A model generated the notes under the pieces. That model was not told where the DNA came from. It saw nothing but the letters and a program-made list of their open reading frames with translations, and did not search any database. Made by a program: the position numbers and the translations under genes. Positions 30,334 to 39,356 of a stretch of 64,000 nucleotides of DNA are shown one piece after another. The stretch is from Serpula lacrymans var. lacrymans S7.9 (taxonomy: Eukaryota; Basidiomycota; Agaricomycetes; Boletales; Serpulaceae). The stretch lies in NCBI RefSeq assembly GCF_000218685.1, contig NW_006763306.1, forward strand, positions 520,812 through 584,811, read 5' to 3'. The first letter of the stretch is position 1; every line of letters starts with the position of its first letter.

Positions 30334-33300
30334 TCAAATACGAGTTGGAATGGTGAGGTTTTCGAATGGTTGGTAATTTAAAGTAAATTCTATCCTTCGG
30401 GGTGCACTAGGGTTTTTATCATGAAACTGTTTTACGAGTTTTGGTGAGTGTGTTAGGTTGGATTCGGGTTCCCACGTGCGATCCTCTTTTGGAAAGTCTT
30501 TCCAATGTACCAAATATTCTAGTTTCCCACGTTTCAATCGTGAGTCTAGAACCTCTTCTACTTCATATTCTTTGATTCCTTCCACTATCACCGGTGGTGC
30601 GGTTTTTGGTTTCTTTTGAGTTTCGAAATCTGGTTCTTTGAAGGGTGTGAGTAACTTTTCGTTAAAGACCGGGTGAATGTTTTTCCATTGTCCAGGAAGT
30701 TTTAATTTATAGGCTCCTTCGCCTATTTTCTTTTCGATGGGGAAAGGTCCGTGTCTTTTATCGTCAAGTTTCTTTGCGGGTCTATCGGTGGTTATATGTT
30801 CTGCTTCAACATATACTTTGTCTCCTTCTTTGTATGCGATCGCCTCTCTCTTTCCTTTGTCATATTGTTTTTTCATATTTTCTGCTGCTTTTACCAGCGA
30901 TTTTTCTGCCTCTTTCCTTGTTTCCTCCATCCTCTTCACAAACTCCTCCGCACTCTCTGTCTTTACCGTACTTCTAATTCCTTTTGCGACTTTCGGATGT
31001 TGTCCTGAATTTAAAAAGAAAGGGCTGTAGCCAGTTGCAGAGTGTGACTTATTGTTATAAGAAAATTCCGCTAGTGGTAACCATTCGGCCCAGTCTGTTT
31101 GTTTGTGATTGACGAATATTCTGAGATACTGTTCTATCTCTTGGTTTATCCGTTCTGTCTGTCCGTCTGTCTGAGGATGATAAGCGGTCGAGGGATTTCC
31201 TTTTATCCCGAGGAGCTTATAGAGATCTTTCATGAAGTTAGAGACGTATTGCGGTCCTCTATCTGAAATGATCTTTTCCGGTATGCCGTGATTTCTAAAG
31301 ACGTTGTCTCTAAATAATCTGGCTACTCCTTCTGACGTCACTTTATCATAAGTCGGCATGACTTTGATCATCTTCGAGAATCGATCTACTACCACGAGTA
31401 TCATATTGTAACCGAGAGATTCCGGTAATGGTCCGATTAGGTCTGTGGTAATGATTTCCCATGGTCTGGTTGGGATTTCATTCGGGTGTAACGGTGCCGC
31501 TTTCTTTTGATGATTAATCTTTGTGCGTTGACACGTTTCACAGCCTTCTACGTACTTTCGGATGTCTCTGTCCATGTACGGCCACCAATACCATCTAGTT
31601 ACCAATTCCTTGGTTTTATACTGTCTGGGGTGTCCTGCTACAGTGGAGTCATGGTTTTCTTTTATGATGTGTTCTCGTAATTTCCCGTCTTTGGGAATAT
31701 AGATCCTTCCTTTGAATATCAACATCTCATCTTCCATCCATATGCCTTTTTCTCTGTCTTCCCCTTTCTCTATCATCTTCCGCGCTACTTCGTCTACGTT
31801 CATCATTCTTTTACAGATCCATTTGTATAATTCCACTGCATCGGCTGATTGCTCTGCCATGCGTTGTCTTTCTGTGTGTGAAATCATCATTCTGAAGTGT
31901 TCTGCTTTTAGAACGATTATGTCTTCGTTGTCATCCGCCCCCCTTTCATGATCTGCTCGTCTCGAGAGAAGGTCTGCTTTGATGTATTTGGTACCTGGAA
32001 TATGATGGAGCGTAAAGTGGTAATTGCTCAATTCCATGACCCATCTAGCTTGTCGTCTGTTGAGCTTTTGAGGTTGTTTGTAGTAGAGAAGATTCTGGTG
32101 GTCTGTCCAGATCTCAAACACCTCTTTAGCATCAACGAGATAATGCCTCCATTCTTCTAACGCAGTCATTATAGCGAGAAGTTCTTTATCGTAGATCTCA
32201 TAATTGCGTTCTGTAGGGTTTAACGCTTTTGAGAGATATGCAATCGGTTTCCATTTCCCGTCTTGCATTTGTGAAAGAACTGCCCCCATAGCATAATCGC
32301 TGCTATCAGCTTCTATCTTAAATTGGCCGTCATCAGTTGGTAAGGCGAGTACGGGAGTTGATCCGACACGGGTTTTTAATCCGTTAAAAGCGTCGATCTG
32401 TTCCTGTCCCCACACAAACTCTACTTTCCCGGTCAATTTCGTTAATGGCTTGGCGATCAACCCAAAGCCTTCTATGAATCTTCTGTAGAAGTTCACGAAA
32501 CCCAAGAATGCTTGTACTTCTTTCTTTGATTTGCATTCTGGCCATTCCATGATTCCTTTTACTTTTACCGGGTCCATGCGGATTTCATTTTCTGAAATGA
32601 TAAGACCTAAGTACTCTGTTGAGGTCTCTTCGAAATCGCATTTTTCTGGTTTTAGGTAAAGGTTGTTCTTCCTTAAGATATCTAACACTCTGCGTGTCAT
32701 TGCGCGGTGTTCTTCAATTGTTTTTGTGAAAATCATGATGTCGTCGAGGTATATTACGACTTTTCCGTCATCAATCAAATCTTTGAATAGCACATTCATC
32801 ATGGTTTGAAATGTCGCTGGCGAGTTTGTGAGTCCAAAGAACATCACTAATGGTTCAAAGAGCCCCCTATTCGTTCTGAAGGCTGCTTTGTGTTCGTCTC
32901 CGTCTTTGATTCGGATGTTGTTGTATCCCCATCTGATATCTAACTTCGTAAAGTATTTCGCGCCCCTGAGCTTGTCTACAAGTTCATTTATCAAGGGTAG
33001 CGGATATCTATTTTTGATGGTTATATCGTTTAATCTCCGATAGTCTTGGACGGGTCTGAGTTTTCCATCTTTCTTTTTGATGAAGAAGAACGGGGATGCA
33101 AATTGAGATTTGGAAGGTCTAATTCTTCCTGATTCGAGATTTTCGTTTATGAATGTATCTAATTGTTCTTGTTCACCTAAAGCCAGTGGATAACATTTGC
33201 AGTCCAGAGTATGGTCCCCTGGGATGAGTTCTATAGCGTGATCCCATTGGTGTCTCTCTGGCAGTGCATCAAATGATTCCTTATCGAATACGTCTTTGTA

Positions 33301-34587
33301 ATCGTGAAGGTGTTTTGGAACTATCTTCTTGAATCCTCCTTCTTTCTGATCTTTACCAGCGGCCTCAGCAAGCTTCTGAGCTGTTGTGCCTTGTGCCCTA
33401 ATATGGTAGTAGTGATCATCAATAGAAGTATCTTCGTAGTTCATTAGATTCACTTGGATCAGCTGATCCCCATCTGAGCGATCTACTTCCGAAAAGTATG
33501 TGTCAGGGTCTTCTTCCGGATCAAGGAAGTCAACCTGTCGTTTGCATTCTTTCGGGCATCTATCAAAGTTCAACTCCGACTTCTTCCAGTCTATAGTGGG
33601 ATTGTGCTTCGTTAACCACTCATGTCCAAGGAACATGCGTCCACTCCCTAAGCTTGTTACGGCAAAGTGAATGTTCTCTTCGTGGTCTTCTATGCTCATC
33701 CGTAATTCTATAAATTCTTTGATAGCACCATCTTTGTTAAGTGTGCCATCAGTGTTATATACTGGAATTGGTCTCGGTATCTTCTTTGTCTCGTAACCTT
33801 GTTCTTTTACGAACACTGAGTCTATGCAGCTCCCTGTGCATCCACTATCTAAGAGAGCTTCGATCGTCGTTGATCGGTTTGTGTCAAGAGTTGTGAGTTT
33901 GCAAGTAATGTTCATCTGATTTCCTTGCGTTCCCCTAATGTATTTCTTTGGGGTGTGTAACTCTGATAGAGCGAGTTCAGCATCGTGTAGCGTTAATGCA
34001 TTTAACTCTTGTATCGTCTCTATTGTAACTTCTCTGCTTCTCTTTTGGTGCGTCCAGATGTTGAGAATACCAATGGATCTGTCTTCCTTTTGGTCTCGTA
34101 ATCTTTCAGCAACCCATAGTGGCGTCCATGCCGCTGTCAGTCTCTTTCTCTCTTTGTGGTCTAGGTTTTTATTAGAGGTGTTCCTGACCTCTTTGGAACT
34201 GGTCGAACCATCAGTTACATCAGTGCTTCCCAATTGAGTCACTGCTTTCTGTGGTTCTGTTGTTTCCAATGAAGTGCTGCCCGATTGAGTCACTTCCTTC
34301 ACAAATTCTTTTTTAGTTACTGCGCTTTTCTCTTCTGAGTGCGCCGTAATCTCTTTGTTTGGGATCTTTCCAACCCGTTCCCTATTCAGGTTCACATCTT
34401 TTTTAGTTTCTTTTTCTTTCGATCTTAGATCTGCTGCGTCTTTGGCTAATGCAATTTCATTTTCATGATCGGTATCATATACAGTAGACGGTGAGCAGGA
34501 ATCTTCGATCGACAAAGAAGAGAAACTATTTATGAAACTTTTGTCCTTAGGCACAGTCGGTTGATGTGTTACCGCTGGCCTCTTCAA
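30334..34587 (-). CDS. gypsy-3 Pol (protease, RT, RNase H, integrase, chromodomain)
   Basis: This unbroken frame of 1,417 codons starts at a TTG that is simply the first codon after the frameshift heptamer, so there is no true start; it is read as a Gag-Pol fusion. Protease active site ALLDSGCTGSCID (~residue 245-257); RT with FGLTNSPATFQ and YLDDIMIFT (~613); RNase H with EIWTDHQNLLYY; integrase zinc region (GHPRQYK to CETCQRTK, ~980-1020) and core with TTDLIG, SDRGPQY and TERINQEIEQYL. The C-terminus has EYEVEEVLDSRLKRG and YLVHWKDFPKEDRTWEPESN, a chromodomain with aromatic residues, as in Tf1/Tf2-type chromoviruses. The chromodomain would guide integration by binding chromatin marks. Confidence 0.95.
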   Translation of the reverse strand: MKRPAVTHQPTVPKDKSFINSFSSLSIEDSCSPSTVYDTDHENEIALAKDAADLRSKEKETKKDVNLNRERVGKIPNKEITAHSEEKSAVTKKEFVKEVTQSGSTSLETTEPQKAVTQLGSTDVTDGSTSSKEVRNTSNKNLDHKERKRLTAAWTPLWVAERLRDQKEDRSIGILNIWTHQKRSREVTIETIQELNALTLHDAELALSELHTPKKYIRGTQGNQMNITCKLTTLDTNRSTTIEALLDSGCTGSCIDSVFVKEQGYETKKIPRPIPVYNTDGTLNKDGAIKEFIELRMSIEDHEENIHFAVTSLGSGRMFLGHEWLTKHNPTIDWKKSELNFDRCPKECKRQVDFLDPEEDPDTYFSEVDRSDGDQLIQVNLMNYEDTSIDDHYYHIRAQGTTAQKLAEAAGKDQKEGGFKKIVPKHLHDYKDVFDKESFDALPERHQWDHAIELIPGDHTLDCKCYPLALGEQEQLDTFINENLESGRIRPSKSQFASPFFFIKKKDGKLRPVQDYRRLNDITIKNRYPLPLINELVDKLRGAKYFTKLDIRWGYNNIRIKDGDEHKAAFRTNRGLFEPLVMFFGLTNSPATFQTMMNVLFKDLIDDGKVVIYLDDIMIFTKTIEEHRAMTRRVLDILRKNNLYLKPEKCDFEETSTEYLGLIISENEIRMDPVKVKGIMEWPECKSKKEVQAFLGFVNFYRRFIEGFGLIAKPLTKLTGKVEFVWGQEQIDAFNGLKTRVGSTPVLALPTDDGQFKIEADSSDYAMGAVLSQMQDGKWKPIAYLSKALNPTERNYEIYDKELLAIMTALEEWRHYLVDAKEVFEIWTDHQNLLYYKQPQKLNRRQARWVMELSNYHFTLHHIPGTKYIKADLLSRRADHERGADDNEDIIVLKAEHFRMMISHTERQRMAEQSADAVELYKWICKRMMNVDEVARKMIEKGEDREKGIWMEDEMLIFKGRIYIPKDGKLREHIIKENHDSTVAGHPRQYKTKELVTRWYWWPYMDRDIRKYVEGCETCQRTKINHQKKAAPLHPNEIPTRPWEIITTDLIGPLPESLGYNMILVVVDRFSKMIKVMPTYDKVTSEGVARLFRDNVFRNHGIPEKIISDRGPQYVSNFMKDLYKLLGIKGNPSTAYHPQTDGQTERINQEIEQYLRIFVNHKQTDWAEWLPLAEFSYNNKSHSATGYSPFFLNSGQHPKVAKGIRSTVKTESAEEFVKRMEETRKEAEKSLVKAAENMKKQYDKGKREAIAYKEGDKVYVEAEHITTDRPAKKLDDKRHGPFPIEKKIGEGAYKLKLPGQWKNIHPVFNEKLLTPFKEPDFETQKKPKTAPPVIVEGIKEYEVEEVLDSRLKRGKLEYLVHWKDFPKEDRTWEPESNLTHSPKLVKQFHDKNPSAPRRIEFTLNYQPFENLTIPTRI

Positions 34588-34593
34588 AAACCC
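34584..34593 (-). promoter_or_regulatory. -1 programmed ribosomal frameshift site at gag-pol junction
   Basis: On the minus strand gag ends CAG GGT TTT TGA. G GGT TTT (34587-34593) is a perfect X XXY YYZ slippery heptamer in the gag frame, placed directly before the stop. A -1 slip gives GGG TTT TTG AAG, the pol frame. This explains how Pol is made without its own ATG. A downstream RNA structure was not modelled. Confidence 0.82.
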
Positions 34594-35774
34594 TGAAGGA
34601 TCTTTGCTCTTTCTTCCGCACTCATCTTTGGCAAGAACTCCCTAACGTTGAATTGGGGTTTCGCGTGCGCTTCTTTTTTACATTCGAAGGATCGGTGTCC
34701 TTTTTCTCCGCACCGGTAGCAGAGCCCTTTCTGTCGGTACTCCGCTTTGTCGACCTTCATTGGGTCACCGGCTTGGGTATAAAGGTACCCGCTACCGTCC
34801 TTCTTTCTCTCGACCTTTGGCTCGGTCTTTCCTCCTCCATCTTGCTTCTTTTTCTCCGTGCTTCTGAAGCTCTCCTTCTCCGCCTCTCTGTGTCGCCATA
34901 AGTAGTCAATGCGGATCAACTCCTTTTTCCACTCTTCGTAGTTGGCTGGCTCCCGGCCGCCGTATATTACCTGATTGACCAGGGGTTCATTCATGTTTCT
35001 ACGTAAGAGCGAAATGAGGAAGTCCTCATTGGCTGCTTGGAGGTAGTTAGCCTCCCTCCTCAGTTCTTCGAAATGTTCGAAGTGCTTCTCTGCCGTGTTC
35101 TTTCCCTGGCGCAAGATCATAATATCATTGCGGGCGGCGAGTTGCTCGTGAACGTTCTTGAACCGAGTCTCCATCTTAGTGGCAAACCACTCGAAACTCT
35201 CGTAAGTGGATTTGAGGTTTTCTCCTCGCATCCTCTTCTCTATCTTTGTCTCCATCCACTCCGTTCTGAAGGCAGCCGCTGCTCCTCCTGTCATAAAAGA
35301 AAGCACATAGGCGATCTTTCTTTTGTCATCCGCGAAGTACTCCTCGTCATCCTCGTAGTTTAGCATTAAGGCCTCGCGGAAAGCCTTGTACTTCTTTCGG
35401 TCTCCATCGAAGTTCTCAGGCTTCTGGAGTGCCGTTCTCGTTCTATCTACGCGTCTCGGCTGCGTACTGGGTGGCGTGGGTGCGGATGCGGCGGGAGCGG
35501 ACGTAGAAGAATTCGACGTAGCTAACCTCAGCTTGGCTAGCAATTCTTCGACTTCTTCTTTCGCCTCTTTCAGCTGCGTTTCGTAAAGATCGTGGAGCCG
35601 TCTCTGCTCCTGTTCTATTCTGGTCTGAATGTACTGTTCCAGTCCAGCTTCCTGCGATGTTGGTGCTCGTGGTTCCAACGGTGGGAGTGCACCTGACAAT
35701 TCTCCCATTCCTATCTCTGATGTGTCCGGCTCTTCGCGCGGACCTCGCCACTCTCCGAATGCTTCTGTCGTCAT
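34584..35774 (-). CDS. gypsy-3 Gag (capsid/nucleocapsid)
   Basis: 396 codons from ATG at 35774. There is a predicted coiled-coil-like segment near residues 45-85 (EQEQRRLHDLYETQLKEAKE and on), a spacer rich in S, A, T and P, a retrotransposon gag core with FDGDRKKYKAFREAL and ASYEEWKKEL-like blocks, and a CCHC zinc knuckle CYRCGEKGHRSFEC (~352-365). It should form the particle and bind element RNA. Pol is reached by -1 frameshifting at its last codons. An upstream overlapping frame (35443-35946) exists, but only gag has family features. Confidence 0.92.
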   Translation of the reverse strand: MTTEAFGEWRGPREEPDTSEIGMGELSGALPPLEPRAPTSQEAGLEQYIQTRIEQEQRRLHDLYETQLKEAKEEVEELLAKLRLATSNSSTSAPAASAPTPPSTQPRRVDRTRTALQKPENFDGDRKKYKAFREALMLNYEDDEEYFADDKRKIAYVLSFMTGGAAAAFRTEWMETKIEKRMRGENLKSTYESFEWFATKMETRFKNVHEQLAARNDIMILRQGKNTAEKHFEHFEELRREANYLQAANEDFLISLLRRNMNEPLVNQVIYGGREPANYEEWKKELIRIDYLWRHREAEKESFRSTEKKKQDGGGKTEPKVERKKDGSGYLYTQAGDPMKVDKAEYRQKGLCYRCGEKGHRSFECKKEAHAKPQFNVREFLPKMSAEERAKILQGF

Positions 35775-36180
35775 GATCTGGGTAGGGGGTGTGGTAGCGG
35801 GTTCTGATCGGTTCTATTTCTGGGAATGTAAAGTAAATTTCCCAAGCTAATCTGTTCTCGGAGTGAAAGTGTTCTTCTGCTAACCACTCTTCGAATTTCC
35901 CAGGTTGCATACAAAAGAGTTTCCCGATGATAAGTCGGATCAACACTTTCTAATGTAAGATCAACCGGTCTATCTGTTTCCTTCTTTAGTCAAGCGGTTC
36001 CTCTTCTGTCCCGCACTGACTATGTATGTAACTAATTCTATCTGATATATCGGTGTTCTAAAGTATAGTAACTGAGGTCCGAACGGTTGTCTCAGTGATA
36101 CCCAGCGAATAACCGCGTGCAGGTCTTTTCCAACTGGCGGACTCAAGTGAGCGGCCTGGTCAGAAGGGTAAAGAAGTTTT

Positions 36181-36441
36181 CTAAACTAAGTAATACCTAT
36201 CGGGCTCCACGCCGTCAAGGGTTCTAGCTACAGGGTTGGAAGGGGGAGTGAGGGGGATATCGACAAACGACTCTGTGGGTGAGACGTTGGCAGGGAAAAA
36301 TGAAACAATGGTAGATGGTCGGGTGATAGGTGTGATGATGGTTGGTTTAGTGATATAGACGTAGAGTTTGGCAATGCCAAAGAGTATGATTGCGATGAGA
36401 GGGAATAGGGTGATGATTAGGATAGCTGTGCTTTTGCTCAT
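36181..36441 (-). CDS. gypsy-3 leader ORF: small predicted membrane protein
   Basis: 86 codons from ATG at 36441, lying between the 5' LTR and gag. The N-terminus (MSKSTAILIITLFPLIAIILFG and on) is a strong hydrophobic segment, followed by a polar, proline- and threonine-rich tail ending DRYYLV. It is the first ATG frame of the element transcript that I can see. It resembles no retroelement protein I can name. It could be a real accessory protein or a chance frame. Confidence 0.5.
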   Translation of the reverse strand: MSKSTAILIITLFPLIAIILFGIAKLYVYITKPTIITPITRPSTIVSFFPANVSPTESFVDIPLTPPSNPVARTLDGVEPDRYYLV

Positions 36442-36458
36442 CAACAGGTGTCGTTCAA

Positions 36459-36469
36459 AGTTGTAGATT
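36459..36469 (-). promoter_or_regulatory. gypsy-3 self-priming PBS (Tf1-like)
   Basis: One base inside the 5' LTR, the minus strand reads AATCTACAACT. Its exact complement AGTTGTAGATT lies in the LTR at 36559-36569, starting 34 nt downstream of TATATAA (36597-36603). If transcription starts there, the mRNA 5' end can anneal to the PBS, as known for S. pombe Tf1. No match to a tRNA 3' end (which would begin TGG) is present. Confidence 0.65.
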
Positions 36470-36470
36470 A

Positions 36471-36812
36471 TGTAAAGACCCTAGCTGTTATGCCGGTAAC
36501 CCGAGCAGCGTAGGACTTAAATCACACAACAAGTGTTGGACAAGCAAGTATAAGAGTAAATCTACAACTGGGGTATGTACATGGATATCGTGCTAGTTAT
36601 ATAGAAGAAAGCATGAGGCTACGGTGAGGTATGACGTAGCGTATTGGTCAGTAACATGTGTAATGCGTGAGGCTGATTGGTAATGAGTATTACTAATGTG
36701 TCACGTGATTACTAGATAAGATAAGATCAAAGAGAGATTAGATTAGGTGAGATAATAGTCTCTATCTCGCGATTAGATAAAAAGGATGAGTCAGATGGAT
36801 ACGATCGTGACA
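36471..36812 (-). repeat. gypsy-3 5' LTR with promoter
   Basis: 342 bp. TATATAA lies at 36597-36603 (minus). The likely transcript start is at 36569, giving U3 of ~243 bp. Confidence 0.93.
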
Positions 36813-37113
36813 TATTGGCTGAGCTGCTGACTTTTCAAAGAACTAGCAATGTGTCTGGCACGAACCATCCCAGCTATTTCTCAAAACATTGGTAAAATTT
36901 TAGTTTATAAAGAACCAGCAACATGTCAGCCTCAAACTGGGCACAAACCATCCCAGCTATTCCTCAAAACATTGGTAAAATTTTAGTTAATCTATCACAA
37001 AGTATATATTTATAATATTTGAAGTATCCCAGCCAGGTGGCTGAAATTATGCTGTTTGTGTACGAATCATACCTCTCCCGGCTTGGCTGGAACCCTTTCA
37101 TGCCCGTGGTGCA

Positions 37114-37594
37114 AGTCCTTACTCCGTCTCTGTGATGCCAACCACATGACCATGTACATATGTGGATAAATAGGCAGATCACTCTATATTGATACCAAAT
37201 AGGAAATCCCTGCCAAATGGTCTACTTTTGGATCCTACCAATGCATGGGGCTAGCCAACGCCGCAAGAATTAGAATAATACTTGGCGGGCCGGGACTCCC
37301 TAGAAGGTAAATCGTCTGAGACTGAAGCCGGGAGTTGGGGCAATGTCCTCAATTTAGCACTAGTATACTACACCTCCGAGAATCCCCCAGTGCACAGGGT
37401 CGATAGATAACCGTCAGTCTCTGATGGTCCATGTAAACTCTGTGGGAACATCTTTGGGGCATCGTGGAGACGCTGACAAGGATTATTGGCTTAAATTGCC
37501 GTAATGCGGCTAGAAAATCAAGTTCACCCCTCAAGTGTACTGTGACAATCGTCGGTTTAACCTTTGATTTTTTTGCTTTCAATCACGTTCTCTC
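37114..37594. other. Intergenic region upstream of the permease gene
   Basis: About 480 bp, no gene seen. It must hold the permease promoter; no certain TATA box was found. Confidence 0.5.
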
Positions 37595-39356
37595 ATGACT
37601 TTGGAAACTACTTCAAGCTCCCCTACAGTCGTTAGTCCAAACGTTAGCACGCTCAACCTCGATTCTTCTACTCAAGGCTCGGACGCCGAAAAGCAACTTG
37701 AACCTGTAACCGAAAGGCTTCCAGAACTCGAAGTGCCTCCAGATGGCGGAATACAGGCATGGCTCAGCGTCTTCGGATGTTTTCTAGTGTACTTCTGCAC
37801 ACTTGGGTACGTATGTAACGCATACTCAAACTTAGTCCTTGGTTGAGGAGACAGCTATACTAGACTCATCAACGCTTTTGGCGAATTCAATGTTTTCTAC
37901 ACGGATGACTACTTATCTAATTACTCCCCCACGCTCATAACCATGATCGGTGCACTACAAGTCTTTGTTCTCTATTTCCGTAAGCCCAGTCTTGCTCTTG
38001 GCTCTAGTAATTTATTCAATTGATCGCTCGTATAGTTGGCGCCTGGGTAGGCCCAATATTTGATGCATATGGACCGCGCTATCTGATCCCAGCCAGCGGA
38101 CTTGTTATGGTCTTTGCGCTGTGCATGTTGTCTATCACACAACCTCACCGTATCTGGCAGCAGTACTTGACAGAGGCGATCCTGCTAAATGGTGGAGCAG
38201 CATTCAGGCAAGTGAACACGGATCACATCTTCGAGTTTGTGCGACCATGCTGACAATTTCGATTTCTACTAGCTTTTATCCTTCGATGGCTGTTATTGGG
38301 CATTGGTTCAAGCGGCGTGCTGCATTTGCATTGGGTTTTGTAGTTGCTGGTTCTGGTGTTAGCGGTATTGTGTTTCCAATCATGATCAACAAACTCTTAC
38401 CAAAGATTGGCTTTGGTAAGAACTATCTTTTCTACGAACTTCTCGTTCATCACTCTAACCCCAATTACATAGCATGGACCGTGCGCGTTTGTGCACTCAT
38501 TGTATTTGTCTGCTATACTATTGCAACATTCACCATCAAAACTTGTCGTTCAAGCAAACCTTTGCCCAACAGTTTATTCAAGGTTCTCGATTTTGGCGCA
38601 TTCCGGGATCTACGATTCACGACCTTTGCAATTGGCGCCTGGTTTAGCACGTTCAGCGTTTTCAATCCTTACTTTTATATTGCAGAGTACTCGACGGCCA
38701 TGAATGGCCCTTCAAGCATCTCAGCATATCTACTTGCCATTATCTGCGCCCTTTCAATATTCGGTCGCATTCTTCCTGGGCTTGTTGCGGATAAATGGGG
38801 AAGGTAGCTCAAACTCTTACATTGCAAGGCTACCAGTCTGATTGAAATGCTTTCCTATCCAGGTTCAATACAATGACGGCTTTCACTGCTATTAGCGGCA
38901 TTCTCGTTCTCGCTCTCTGGTACACCTCAATCTCACGCACGAACGAGATAGTCTTTTCTGTCTTATATGGCTTTGCCTCGGGCCCATTCTTCACGCTACT
39001 TGCAGTACGTCTTCTCCGCAAGTGTTCGAATCCACTCATAACAATGATCTCCACATAGGGCTGCGTCGCAGCGATAACTCCCATCGAGAAAATTGGTGCG
39101 CGGATAGGTATCCTCTTCGCCTTTCTCTCGACCGGCGCGCTTGCAGGCTCACCTATTGGCGGTATCTTCGTGAAGACTCAAGACCGCGAGAATTTCCAAC
39201 ACCTTATTTTATACACGGTGGGTGTTTCAATGTTAGTTGTGCGACGGGGCTTCCAGTTGACAGTTCCACTGGCAGGGAATCATGGCCCTCGCAGGATCAT
39301 TCTTTTTTGGCCTTGCCCGCTTTCAATGTAGTCGCAAGCTCTTTGTGGCTGTATGA
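37595..39356 (+). CDS. MFS permease, monocarboxylate-transporter type
   Basis: A multi-exon gene. After a Ser/Thr-rich cytosolic N-terminus, exon 1 has the family signature PPDGGIQAWLSVFGCFLVYF, the start of helix 1. Joined exons give LINAFGEFNVFYTDDYL, FDAYGPRYLIPASG, FYPSMAVIGHWFKRRAAFALG and VAGSGVSGIVFP, then RDLRFTTFAIGAWF, GRILPGLVADKWGR, GILVLALW and GCVAAITPIEKIGARIG, matching fungal monocarboxylate permeases of ~430-450 residues. Inferred introns start at 37807, 37980, 38208, 38415, 38805, 39006 and near 39221. The one at 38208 appears to use a GC donor (GCAAGT). Likely a plasma-membrane 12-helix carrier; substrate unknown. The stop is TGA at 39354. Confidence 0.85.

Larger units (their letters stand above)
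29919..36812 (-). mobile_element. gypsy-3: full-length, apparently intact Ty3/gypsy chromovirus
   Basis: It is 6,894 bp, flanked by TATTG (29914-29918 and 36813-36817). The LTRs (342 bp each) are identical by eye. On the minus strand the order is LTR, self-primer site, leader with a small ORF, gag, pol with chromodomain, polypurine tract, LTR. All enzymatic motifs are present, so this is a strong candidate for a currently mobile element. A related copy begins at 62684. Confidence 0.95.
29693..37113. repeat. Fold-back repeat with ~210-bp inverted arms, split by gypsy-3
   Basis: The left arm (29693-29906) is inverted relative to 36909-37113; both contain TTTATAAAGAACCAGCAAC-type, ATTTATAATATTTGAAGTAT and GTACGAATCATACCTCTCCC blocks. 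On the right an extra ~71-bp partial copy (36838-36908) lies in tandem before the arm. Without gypsy-3 the arms would be about 100 bp apart. No ORF and no clear target duplication. Confidence 0.75.

Noticed and set aside
35443..35946. 167-codon minus-strand frame overlapping the gypsy-3 gag start
   Set aside because: Most of it lies on gag in another frame and has the arginine-rich look of a shadow; the ~57 codons before gag have no recognised feature.
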